From assembly GCF_900176395.1 (NCBI RefSeq), contig NZ_FWXL01000018.1, positions 1 to 50,952 on the forward strand: 50,952 nt of DNA. Reading direction: 5' to 3'. The notes under the pieces were generated by a model. It was not told the origin of the DNA and did no database searches. It was given only the letters and a program-made list of their open reading frames with translations. Below, piece by piece: positions 8,379-15,144 of this stretch. The stretch is from Novosphingobium sp. B1. Its GTDB lineage: Bacteria > Pseudomonadota > Alphaproteobacteria > Sphingomonadales > Sphingomonadaceae. A program made the position numbers and the translations under genes. Position 1 is the stretch's first letter. Each line of letters starts with the position of its first letter.

Positions 8379-9785
8379 TTACTCGCGAAATGCCTCATCG
8401 CGGATGCGGATAAATGGCCCCAAAATGTAGCTGAGGATCGTCTGGCTGCCGGACCGGATGGCCACATCTCCGGTCATGCCCGGAACAACCGGTTTGCCTA
8501 AGCCGAAGTCAGTTTTGGCTGCAGAGAGCCGCACACGATAGTACATTCCCCCTTGTGGATCCTGGATCGCATCAGGCGATACCTCAATAACTTTGGCCTC
8601 GATCGAGCCAAATACCGTTGAATCATACGCCGAGATCTTGACCGTTGCAGGCAGGCCTGGCCAGATGCTGCCACGATCTTTGGGTGCAACCTTGGCTTCG
8701 ATGACCACCTGCGAGGCGATCGGCACGATTTCAGCCACGGGCTCACCGCCCCTGATCACACCGCCTACAGTTTGGACGTTCAAGCGGTTAATCACGCCAT
8801 CTACAGGTGCGCGAATTTCCTCTCGCTCCACCCGGTCCTGCACTGCTCCAAATTGTTCGTCTGCCTTGGCCAATTCCAGGCGCAGCTGCGTTGCTTGTGC
8901 CTTGGCCTGCTCCATCACGCTGGTCCAAATCTCACCTCTGCGTGCGACCGATTCACTGACACCGGCATTCGATTGCGGTATTTGATTCTGGACATCCGCA
9001 ATTCGGGTTTGCAAGGAAAGCAACGAAGCCCGTTTTTCCAAGACCTCGCGCTCTGATATTGCTTCCTCAGCATATGCCCGTTCAAGCTTGTCGAGTTGCT
9101 GCATTGCCAAGCGCTCTTCGTTGCGCAAATTTCTCAAGCGCGCCTGTAAGGAGCTGACCTCTGCGGTTTTTGCTCGAGCTTGCTGGTCAATGATACCAGC
9201 CTGCTGCATGCGTTGAGCCCTACGCGAGGTAAACATTCCAACCTCGCTGGCCGCAATCTCTGGTGCTTGGCTGGCGAGTTCTTGCGGGGGTTCAAAAAAG
9301 GAGGCGCCGGAGATTTCAGCTTCTAGCCGCGCAAGCATCAACCGCTTGGCGACAACATCTGTTCGCGCATTCTGAATGTCAGCTCCGGTTACGGCATTGG
9401 CAATGCGAAGCAGTACTTGCCCCTTGCGCACTCGCTGTCCTTCATGGACCAGGATCTCCTTTACAATCCCGCCTTCGAGATGTTGGACAATCTGGTTCTG
9501 GGTCGAAGGCAGGACACGGCCTGATCCTCGCGTCACCTTGTCTACGGTGAAAAAGCAGGCCCAGAGCGCAAAGGCAGTCACCAAAAGCATTATCGCCTTG
9601 AGAAGGCGCGAGGGTGCAGCGATCGACAGTCGGGCGCTCCACGGCAGGACCTGGGCGATAGGCCTGCTTGGCAGTGCAATTTCACCTGCGAACGCTCGAT
9701 CGACTTCGCCCGGATGCACATCGTCAAGGAGACTTGCTCCTCCAAGATTTCGGATCAGCTTATCTCGAACTTGCGCAAACATCAT
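8379..9785 (-). CDS. Type I secretion periplasmic adaptor (membrane fusion protein), HlyD family
   Basis: This 468-residue HlyD-type adaptor links the inner-membrane ABC exporter with the TolC-like channel. A cytoplasmic N-terminus of about 60 residues precedes one membrane segment (about 62-80). Then come the barrel/lipoyl half-motif GSGRVLPSTQNQIVQHLEGG and VHEGQRVRKGQVLLRI, a long coiled-coil hairpin (about 140-320) and the second lipoyl half IRAPVDGVINRLNVQTVGGVI. The C-terminus has the family pattern VRLSAAKTDFGLGKPVVPGMTGDVAI. It is divergent from the ABC exporter gene with 148 bases between starts, an unusual split because the adaptor usually follows the ABC gene. ATG codons at 9785 and 9782 are both possible; neither has a strong ribosome-binding site. 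Confidence 0.93.
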   Translation of the reverse strand: MMFAQVRDKLIRNLGGASLLDDVHPGEVDRAFAGEIALPSRPIAQVLPWSARLSIAAPSRLLKAIMLLVTAFALWACFFTVDKVTRGSGRVLPSTQNQIVQHLEGGIVKEILVHEGQRVRKGQVLLRIANAVTGADIQNARTDVVAKRLMLARLEAEISGASFFEPPQELASQAPEIAASEVGMFTSRRAQRMQQAGIIDQQARAKTAEVSSLQARLRNLRNEERLAMQQLDKLERAYAEEAISEREVLEKRASLLSLQTRIADVQNQIPQSNAGVSESVARRGEIWTSVMEQAKAQATQLRLELAKADEQFGAVQDRVEREEIRAPVDGVINRLNVQTVGGVIRGGEPVAEIVPIASQVVIEAKVAPKDRGSIWPGLPATVKISAYDSTVFGSIEAKVIEVSPDAIQDPQGGMYYRVRLSAAKTDFGLGKPVVPGMTGDVAIRSGSQTILSYILGPFIRIRDEAFRE

Positions 9786-9833
9786 GGTTAAGACCCGGCT
9801 ATTTCAGCCACGCCTTTACGCTTCGTTATCCTT

Positions 9834-9864
9834 GTTTTTGCGCTTCAGACGGCTACGCAAAAAC
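9834..9864. promoter_or_regulatory. Inverted repeat in divergent promoter region of the secretion locus
   Basis: GTTTTTGCG (9834-9842) and CGCAAAAAC (9856-9864) form a perfect 9-bp inverted repeat separated by 13 bases. It sits in the 148-bp gap between the divergent hlyD-like and ABC exporter genes. Position and symmetry suit a dimeric regulator that controls both directions, although a transcript hairpin is equally possible. The regulator is unknown. Confidence 0.4.
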
Positions 9865-9933
9865 CACTAGCGGGCAATTCACCCCACATTTTCCATAAAC
9901 TGGCACTTCACAGGCTCCTAAGGGGGAATCCAT

Positions 9934-12171
9934 ATGTCGTGCCTCGCGGATGCAAGTGAGCAAGTCCATAAAAACGCACAAGAAACCTCCGGGCAGATCG
10001 AGTCAACGGAAGGTGATGCGTGTGGACGTGGCTACGTCGAGCTCGCTCAATTTGCGATCGTTGATGCCCTTGTAGCGCTTGCAGCTATGCGAGGCATAGA
10101 GACTTGCGCCGATGAAATCTCCGTCGCTTTACCGGTTAATCAGGGGCACCTTGCAGACAGGTTTGTACCTCTGGCGCTTTCACGCATTGGTTTGGAAGCG
10201 CACTGGCACAAGCTTAGCCGGACCCGCCCCGAGCCATCTGATTTACCCCTGCTGGTTACGGTCCTGAACGGTGGTGCCTTTCTCATCACTGCATTGGGCG
10301 AGGGCGATCTGATCCTTGTTAAGCACTCCGCCGGGCAGAGTGCGGTCAACTATCAAGAGTTGCTGAAGTTTATTTCCGGTTATGCTCTCGTCACGGGGCT
10401 GAGTGATCCTGTAAACGGGGCAGGGGACGGTCAGGATCGTGAGCTCGTTCGCCGAAATCCAAGGCTTTGGTTGCTTGGGGCCTATCTTTCGGAACGGAAG
10501 ATTCTCGGCAGGATGATAGCGGCCTCAGCGCTGCTCAACCTTTGCGCCCTTGCCATCCCGTTATACATGCGCGCGGTCTACGACCGGGTTGTTCCAAACC
10601 TTGCCATGTCCAGTCTCTGGGCGCTGTCGGCCGGCATCATCATTGTGCTGTTGTTCGAGCTCCTTCTGAAGAAAGTCCGCAGCAGCTTTGTTGACAGCCT
10701 TGCTGTGAGGGTCGGGCAAGCCGTACAACACCGCGCGGTATCGGCAGTTCTCAAGGCACGTATCCGATCCCAAGGACAAAGCGTTGGCACGCTGATGACA
10801 GCCTTGCGCGATCTTGAGCAACTTGCTCTTTTGATCCCGCAGGCCATTGTTACCTTCTGCGTCGACCTGCCGTTTGTCATTCTGTTTTTCACGCTGATAG
10901 CTGCAATCGGCGGCCTCACTGTACTTGGACCGGTCCTTGGCGCTGCGGGCCTCCTGATATTCGGCATGGTTGCCAACTATGCCCTGAAAGTCGCCAGCCG
11001 GCGTTCCAGCAAACTCCTCCAAGCGCGCAGCGACCTTATCGCTGAGCTCACTGAGGGGTGGACCACGATCAAGGCCAATAGGAGCGAGGGCCTCTTTGAA
11101 GGGCGCTGGGACGTGCTCGCCGACCACTTGGCGCTGAGCAACAAGCAGGTGCGGCATTGGTCTGAGTTGCCGGCTTCGGTCTCCGGACTGCTTGTTCAGC
11201 TTGTCACGGTAATGGTCGTCGTGATCGCGGTTATCCAGATTAAAGCTGGTGCCATGACAACAGGCGCCTTGATAGCGGTCGTCCTCCTGACAGGGCGCGC
11301 CATGGTTCCAGTTGCGACAACCGTCTCCATGTTCGCCCGGCTCTATCAGTCACTAGCGCAATTCAACGCCTTGGCGGCAATCCTGCAGGAAGAGCCGGAG
11401 CGCCAGGTGTCAGATCCGGCAATCGGCAATGGCACATTGAAGGGAGCGATAGCTGCGCGTGGACTTGGCCATCGCTTCTCAGATGCGGCTGGTCCAAGCC
11501 TTAGGGATGTGGACTTCACTGTTCGCCCTGGCGAAAAGATCGCGCTGATTGGCAAATCAGGATCTGGCAAGTCTACCTTGCTCCAGCTGATTGCCGGCTT
11601 GATCCCGGTCGAGGAAGGCCTGCTTACGATCGACGGCCATGCGATCGATCGATTTGCCATTCCTCACTTGCGTCGATCCATCGTTTACAGCGCACAGGAT
11701 GCGGCGATCTTTGATGGAACCTTGTGGCACAACATACTCCTCGGCCTACCTGAGCCGGAAGAGCAGATTGTAGACCGTGCCATTCGTTGCTCAGGGTTGG
11801 ACTCGTTCGTCGCGCGGACAGCAGAAGGCTATATGCGTCGAACCGGCCCGCGTGGGAGCGCCCTGTCGGGTGGTCAGCGCCAGTCGCTCCTTCTGGCGCG
11901 CGCGCTCATCCGGGATCCGCAAGTCTTGCTGCTTGATGAGCCGACTGCATCGCTTGATGTGTCCAGCGAGCAGACCGTCATCGCTGGATTAAGAGAAGCC
12001 TGCGCTGATAAGACCTTGATCGTAGCGACCCACCGTCTTGCCGTATTGGACATAGTCGACCGCGTTATCTGGCTGGAAGAGGGCAAGATCATCGCAGACC
12101 GCCCCAAAGCAGAAGTCCTTGCAAGACTAAACGCGCAAGCATCAAGCCGACCGGCAGCTGAAGCTGCCTGA
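9934..12171 (+). CDS. Type I secretion ABC transporter (permease-ATPase) with C39-like domain, LapB/HlyB-type
   Basis: This 745-residue fused exporter powers secretion of the giant adhesin. Residues about 33-165 resemble a C39-like peptidase domain but no catalytic Cys-His pair is visible, as in HlyB/LapB-type transporters that bind but do not cleave the substrate. The membrane domain spans about 190-470 (six segments). The ATPase domain has Walker A GKSGSGKST (about 540-548), Q-loop SAQDAAIF, signature LSGGQRQ (about 645), Walker B VLLLDEPTASLD and H-loop ATHRL. The start ATG is supported by AAGGGGG at 9920-9926. It heads the plus-strand series of stator-like, PilZ, TolC-like and adhesin genes. 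A CtrA-type box follows the stop. Confidence 0.93.
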   Translation: MSCLADASEQVHKNAQETSGQIESTEGDACGRGYVELAQFAIVDALVALAAMRGIETCADEISVALPVNQGHLADRFVPLALSRIGLEAHWHKLSRTRPEPSDLPLLVTVLNGGAFLITALGEGDLILVKHSAGQSAVNYQELLKFISGYALVTGLSDPVNGAGDGQDRELVRRNPRLWLLGAYLSERKILGRMIAASALLNLCALAIPLYMRAVYDRVVPNLAMSSLWALSAGIIIVLLFELLLKKVRSSFVDSLAVRVGQAVQHRAVSAVLKARIRSQGQSVGTLMTALRDLEQLALLIPQAIVTFCVDLPFVILFFTLIAAIGGLTVLGPVLGAAGLLIFGMVANYALKVASRRSSKLLQARSDLIAELTEGWTTIKANRSEGLFEGRWDVLADHLALSNKQVRHWSELPASVSGLLVQLVTVMVVVIAVIQIKAGAMTTGALIAVVLLTGRAMVPVATTVSMFARLYQSLAQFNALAAILQEEPERQVSDPAIGNGTLKGAIAARGLGHRFSDAAGPSLRDVDFTVRPGEKIALIGKSGSGKSTLLQLIAGLIPVEEGLLTIDGHAIDRFAIPHLRRSIVYSAQDAAIFDGTLWHNILLGLPEPEEQIVDRAIRCSGLDSFVARTAEGYMRRTGPRGSALSGGQRQSLLLARALIRDPQVLLLDEPTASLDVSSEQTVIAGLREACADKTLIVATHRLAVLDIVDRVIWLEEGKIIADRPKAEVLARLNAQASSRPAAEAA

Positions 12172-12173
12172 CG

Positions 12174-12194
12174 TGGTTAAATGCACTTTAACCA
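12174..12194. promoter_or_regulatory. CtrA-type box TTAA-N7-TTAA inside a perfect palindrome
   Basis: TTAA (12177-12180), seven bases, TTAA (12188-12191) is an exact match to the alphaproteobacterial CtrA recognition pattern. It is embedded in a perfect 8-bp inverted repeat TGGTTAAA / TTTAACCA with a 5-base spacer. It lies just after the stop of the ABC exporter gene and 66-86 bases before the GTG of the MotB-like gene, suitable for an internal promoter. CtrA control is inferred from the motif alone; a transcript hairpin is the alternative. Confidence 0.5.
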
Positions 12195-12259
12195 AGTTAT
12201 CGTAAGTACCGCTAATATCAATCGCACTGCGACGTGCGTTATCGGATTCGGGAATTAAA

Positions 12260-12988
12260 GTGGCAGGCGCATCAAGCGATGGCGAAGTCAACCATTGGCC
12301 CGCTTTTGTCGACGTTTTGACAACGGTGATCATGGTCGTGACCTTCCTGCTCGTGATCATGAGCGCTGCGGTCATGCAATTATCCCAACGTGTAATCGCA
12401 AATTTCAAGCAACAGATGGAAGTTCAAGAAGCAGTCAAAGACGGCAAGATGGCGCCTGCAGGTAAGCAATCCTCGCAAAGCTCCAACTTTGGTCAGCCGA
12501 GCCCTGTCACCGCACCTGACGGCACTTCTGTGGCAGAACTGGGAGACGTTTTACGTAGCCCCACGCCCGTCAACGGCGCTGAGAAGCTGACTATTCGTAC
12601 CCGTGAAACCAAGGACACTCTCGCAATCCAGGTTAAAGCTGTCGAGAAGACTGACAACACCAAAGGTGTCGAGGTTACCACCGCAGATACGCTGCTAAAG
12701 GTCGCGTTTGCGGCCAATGCAGCGAACTTTGACGAGGCTAACTCTGCACGGGTCATCAGCTTTGTGCGAGCGAAGGCCTCGCCAAACGTCAAGTACGAGA
12801 TCTGGTCGTTTGCCCCGCAAACGGGGTCAATCTCCGAAGCGGAGCGCATTGCTTTCTATCGCGCGGCGATGACCCGTAACCTGCTGGTTAGAGCCGGAAT
12901 TTCTCCTGGCAATATCCTGACGCAAATCCGGGTCACCGATCCATCAGCACCTGACGGGCACATGGTGCGCGTCGTGGTCAAACCTTAA
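12260..12988 (+). CDS. MotB/ExbD/SiiA-like stator component with OmpA-like C-terminus
   Basis: This 242-residue protein has one N-terminal membrane segment in WPAFVDVLTTVIMVVTFLLV (about residues 13-40). An aspartate (D18) sits at the membrane start, where MotB, TolR, ExbD and ZorB carry their ion-binding Asp. After a Gln/Ser/Pro-rich linker (about 55-95), residues about 135-242 resemble an OmpA-like domain: NFDEANSARVISFVRAK, then YRAAMTRNLLVRAGI, then TQIRV. The usual peptidoglycan-contact TD...G motif reads SFAPQTGS, so that Asp appears to be missing. The GTG start at 12260 follows GGGA (12250-12253). The neighbouring MotA-like gene is its expected partner. In Salmonella SPI-4, SiiA has this role beside a giant-adhesin T1SS. 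Function here is inferred. Confidence 0.72.
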   Translation: MAGASSDGEVNHWPAFVDVLTTVIMVVTFLLVIMSAAVMQLSQRVIANFKQQMEVQEAVKDGKMAPAGKQSSQSSNFGQPSPVTAPDGTSVAELGDVLRSPTPVNGAEKLTIRTRETKDTLAIQVKAVEKTDNTKGVEVTTADTLLKVAFAANAANFDEANSARVISFVRAKASPNVKYEIWSFAPQTGSISEAERIAFYRAAMTRNLLVRAGISPGNILTQIRVTDPSAPDGHMVRVVVKP

Positions 12989-13026
12989 GCCGATTTTGTA
13001 GCATCACTTTAGACCGGACGACGCTC

Positions 13027-14700
13027 ATGGAACGGAAACTTCGGACAGAACTGTTCAAAATGTCCGGCATCATGCTGGTGCTGCTAGGGCTCGGCATTTA
13101 CGCGCGGGATTTTGTCATCGCTGGCATACAAGCCAAGATGGCACTCAACCTTTCGATCTTTGCGATCTTTGGGCTTGCTGCTGCAATTGCCTTCAAGCAC
13201 GTCCTTGCCTTGCGTAATGAAATCCTTGCGTTGCGCGCCTTGCAGGTTGACCATGGCGTAAAGTCGCGGCGTCCAAAAGATCCCTATGACAAGCCTGCGA
13301 TCCTGTTCCACGAACCCGAACTGCTTGGTGAGGGGTACCACCTGATCGCCGGTGAACTGGGCAAGCAAGGGGATCTGCAGATCTCGACGGCTGCCGTACA
13401 GACGCTCCTCCACGATGTCGATCAGCGCATTAATGATCGCAAATCGACGATCATTTATTTCTCGGGGCTCATGGTGTTTCTGGGCCTGCTCGGCGCTTTC
13501 ATGGGCCTTATGAAAACCGTTCACTCGGTTTCAGAGCTCATTGGCGCAATGGATGTCTCTGGCACAGCAAGTGCTGACAGCTTTGGCAAGATGATCGAGG
13601 GCATGAAGGCCCCGCTCAATGGCATGTCGGTGGGTTTCAGTTCGTCGCTGTTCGGGCTTATGACTTCCATGGTCCTCGGCGCCCTGGAGCGCTGCATGAC
13701 CAGTGCGATGAAAGCGCTTCGCAACGAGTTTGAACGCTGGCTCTCGAGTGTCGCCGCGCTGGAGGGGAGTGCGACCGAGACTGCAGCTTCATCTTCCAAC
13801 GAGCATGACCTGCCTGGCGTTCGGCGTGCCATTGATGCAGGTGCTCGTGAACTTGCTGCCATGCGCGAAGTGCTGGGAGAAGCAGCGCGCCAATCGGTTG
13901 ATACGCAGGAGGAATTGGGTGCCCTTGCGGAAACTGTCTCGACACTAGCGGACGTAGTCAAGCAGACCGCGGACCCAAAGCCGTTCCTGGAGCCAATCAG
14001 CCGAGCTGTAGCTGAGCTTGCTAACAATCAGATTGTGATCATGTCACAGATGCAGGCTTTGTATCTGGATGCAGAAGCTGATCGTGCTGAACTTCGAGCG
14101 ACACTTGGGCATATCGGAGCAGTCGTCGACCGTACCGCCAAGATCGATGCCACCATGCTGCATCGTCAGCTTGATCAGCTGGTAGCGTTGGAAACGTCGC
14201 GTAGCCACGGGTTCGCTGAAAGCAAGGAGCCCTCCCCTCCGGCCCGGAAGGAATCAGGCTGGACGAGTTGGGTGACCAGACCATTCTTCAGGCTGGGCGA
14301 TGCTGTGGAGCGTGCCCGCAGCGCAAATGACAATCGCCGTGCCGTTCGTGAGATCGCCAGGCTGCGGAAGGAAACGCGCCGTATGCTAGCCGTCAATCAG
14401 CGTCAAACGCGTCAGATGCAGCGCGAGCTTTCAGAACGAATTGATGCGGTTGGGCATGATGCGCTGCTTCCTCGTGAAGCTGTCCGTATGCTGGCCGAGC
14501 TGGTGCAACGCCAGCCTCAACTATTAGCACCCGTGGGAGAGGCACTGGCTCCCAATGATGGTTCTACGAAATTGGACGCACGCGCGCAGCTCGAGATGCT
14601 GCGCACACAACTAAATGCGCGCATCGAGCGCCGCTCTGAGAGCCGGAAGGCGTCCTTGCCTGGCAGTGTTCAGACAAGCGTTGCAAGAGGGAGTTTCTAA
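13027..14700 (+). CDS. MotA/TolQ/ExbB-like (SiiB-like) proton-channel protein with long cytoplasmic tail
   Basis: This 557-residue protein has four hydrophobic segments at about 12-30, 39-61, 142-165 and 197-220. A cytoplasmic loop lies between the second and third, the MotA/ExbB topology. The third segment has the typical LGLLGAFMGLMKTV, and the fourth has NGMSVGFSSSLFGLMTSMVLG. Residues about 230-557 form an extended, charged, heptad-like helical tail (many Arg/Glu/Gln), far longer than in MotA or TolQ and more like the tail of ZorA. The partner is the MotB-like gene 38 bases upstream. The stop TAA shares a base with the ATG of the PilZ gene (TAATG), so the two are translationally coupled. 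Probably the ion-conducting subunit that energises or gates the adhesin exporter. Confidence 0.78.
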   Translation: MERKLRTELFKMSGIMLVLLGLGIYARDFVIAGIQAKMALNLSIFAIFGLAAAIAFKHVLALRNEILALRALQVDHGVKSRRPKDPYDKPAILFHEPELLGEGYHLIAGELGKQGDLQISTAAVQTLLHDVDQRINDRKSTIIYFSGLMVFLGLLGAFMGLMKTVHSVSELIGAMDVSGTASADSFGKMIEGMKAPLNGMSVGFSSSLFGLMTSMVLGALERCMTSAMKALRNEFERWLSSVAALEGSATETAASSSNEHDLPGVRRAIDAGARELAAMREVLGEAARQSVDTQEELGALAETVSTLADVVKQTADPKPFLEPISRAVAELANNQIVIMSQMQALYLDAEADRAELRATLGHIGAVVDRTAKIDATMLHRQLDQLVALETSRSHGFAESKEPSPPARKESGWTSWVTRPFFRLGDAVERARSANDNRRAVREIARLRKETRRMLAVNQRQTRQMQRELSERIDAVGHDALLPREAVRMLAELVQRQPQLLAPVGEALAPNDGSTKLDARAQLEMLRTQLNARIERRSESRKASLPGSVQTSVARGSF

Positions 14701-15050
14701 TGTCGCTCAACCCCTTCAAGATGTTCCGGCGTAAGCAGTATTTCGCTCGCTCTGCTGAACGTCATGCTTGTATGGTTAACGCAGAGTTGGTCCTTACCGA
14801 CAGTCTCGTTACCTACGATGGCCGCCTGATTAACATCTCAGCTGGTGGAGCGATGTTCCGGCCGCGGCTTTCCTATCTGATGTATCGCCGTGATATTGAA
14901 GTAGAATTGCGTGTTGCGGGGCTCGTGCTGCAGGGTACGATTGTCGCGACAACGCCTGCTGGGTTCGGTATCCGCTTCTCCAACACGGTGGATCCAGCTA
15001 TCATGCGAACGATCCTTGCGGCCGGAGAATCCCTACAAATTGCTGCATGA
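14700..15050 (+). CDS. PilZ domain protein (c-di-GMP receptor candidate)
   Basis: This 116-residue protein is essentially one PilZ domain. RSAER (about residues 18-22) supplies the RxxxR motif, and NISAGG (about 41-46) the [D/N]xSxxG motif; both are the known c-di-GMP contacts and both are intact. The remainder shows the beta-barrel pattern (IEVELRVAGLVLQGTIVATTPAGFGIRFSN). GAGGGAG at 14687-14693 is a good ribosome-binding site for the ATG at 14700, which overlaps the stop of the MotA-like gene. Its position next to a stator-like gene resembles the functional pairing of YcgR-type PilZ proteins with MotA, so it may gate the MotA-like subunit in response to c-di-GMP (inference). Confidence 0.83.
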   Translation: MSLNPFKMFRRKQYFARSAERHACMVNAELVLTDSLVTYDGRLINISAGGAMFRPRLSYLMYRRDIEVELRVAGLVLQGTIVATTPAGFGIRFSNTVDPAIMRTILAAGESLQIAA

Positions 15051-15114
15051 GCCTAGGTATCTTTATCTAAGTTCTCTCAACATCCGAATTAACCACACTC
15101 GGTGAAAATCATTG

Positions 15115-15137
15115 CCAGGATAGTAACCATCCTGGAG
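15115..15137 (+). promoter_or_regulatory. Hairpin overlapping the ribosome-binding site of the TolC-like gene
   Basis: CCAGGAT (15115-15121) and ATCCTGG (15129-15135) form a perfect 7-bp stem with a 7-base loop. The 3' arm contains the first two bases of the GGAG (15134-15137) that serves the TTG start at 15145. If folded, the ribosome-binding site is partly hidden, which could lower or regulate translation of the channel protein. Seen in sequence; the regulatory effect is inferred. Confidence 0.4.
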
Positions 15138-15144
15138 AACGGAT

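Noticed and set aside
10000..10430. Active C39 bacteriocin-type peptidase domain in the exporter
   Set aside because: The domain position matches but no catalytic Cys is found near its start, and the substrate has no double-glycine leader.
12260..14700. MotA/MotB-like pair as a Zorya phage-defence module
   Set aside because: No ZorC, ZorD or ZorE-like gene is nearby; the pair is embedded in a T1SS-adhesin locus, which fits the SiiA/SiiB role better. The tail resemblance to ZorA is only a structural analogy.
12260..14700. Flagellar motor stator genes
   Set aside because: No flagellar genes are in the window, the MotA-like protein has an atypical long tail and the MotB-like OmpA domain is degenerate.
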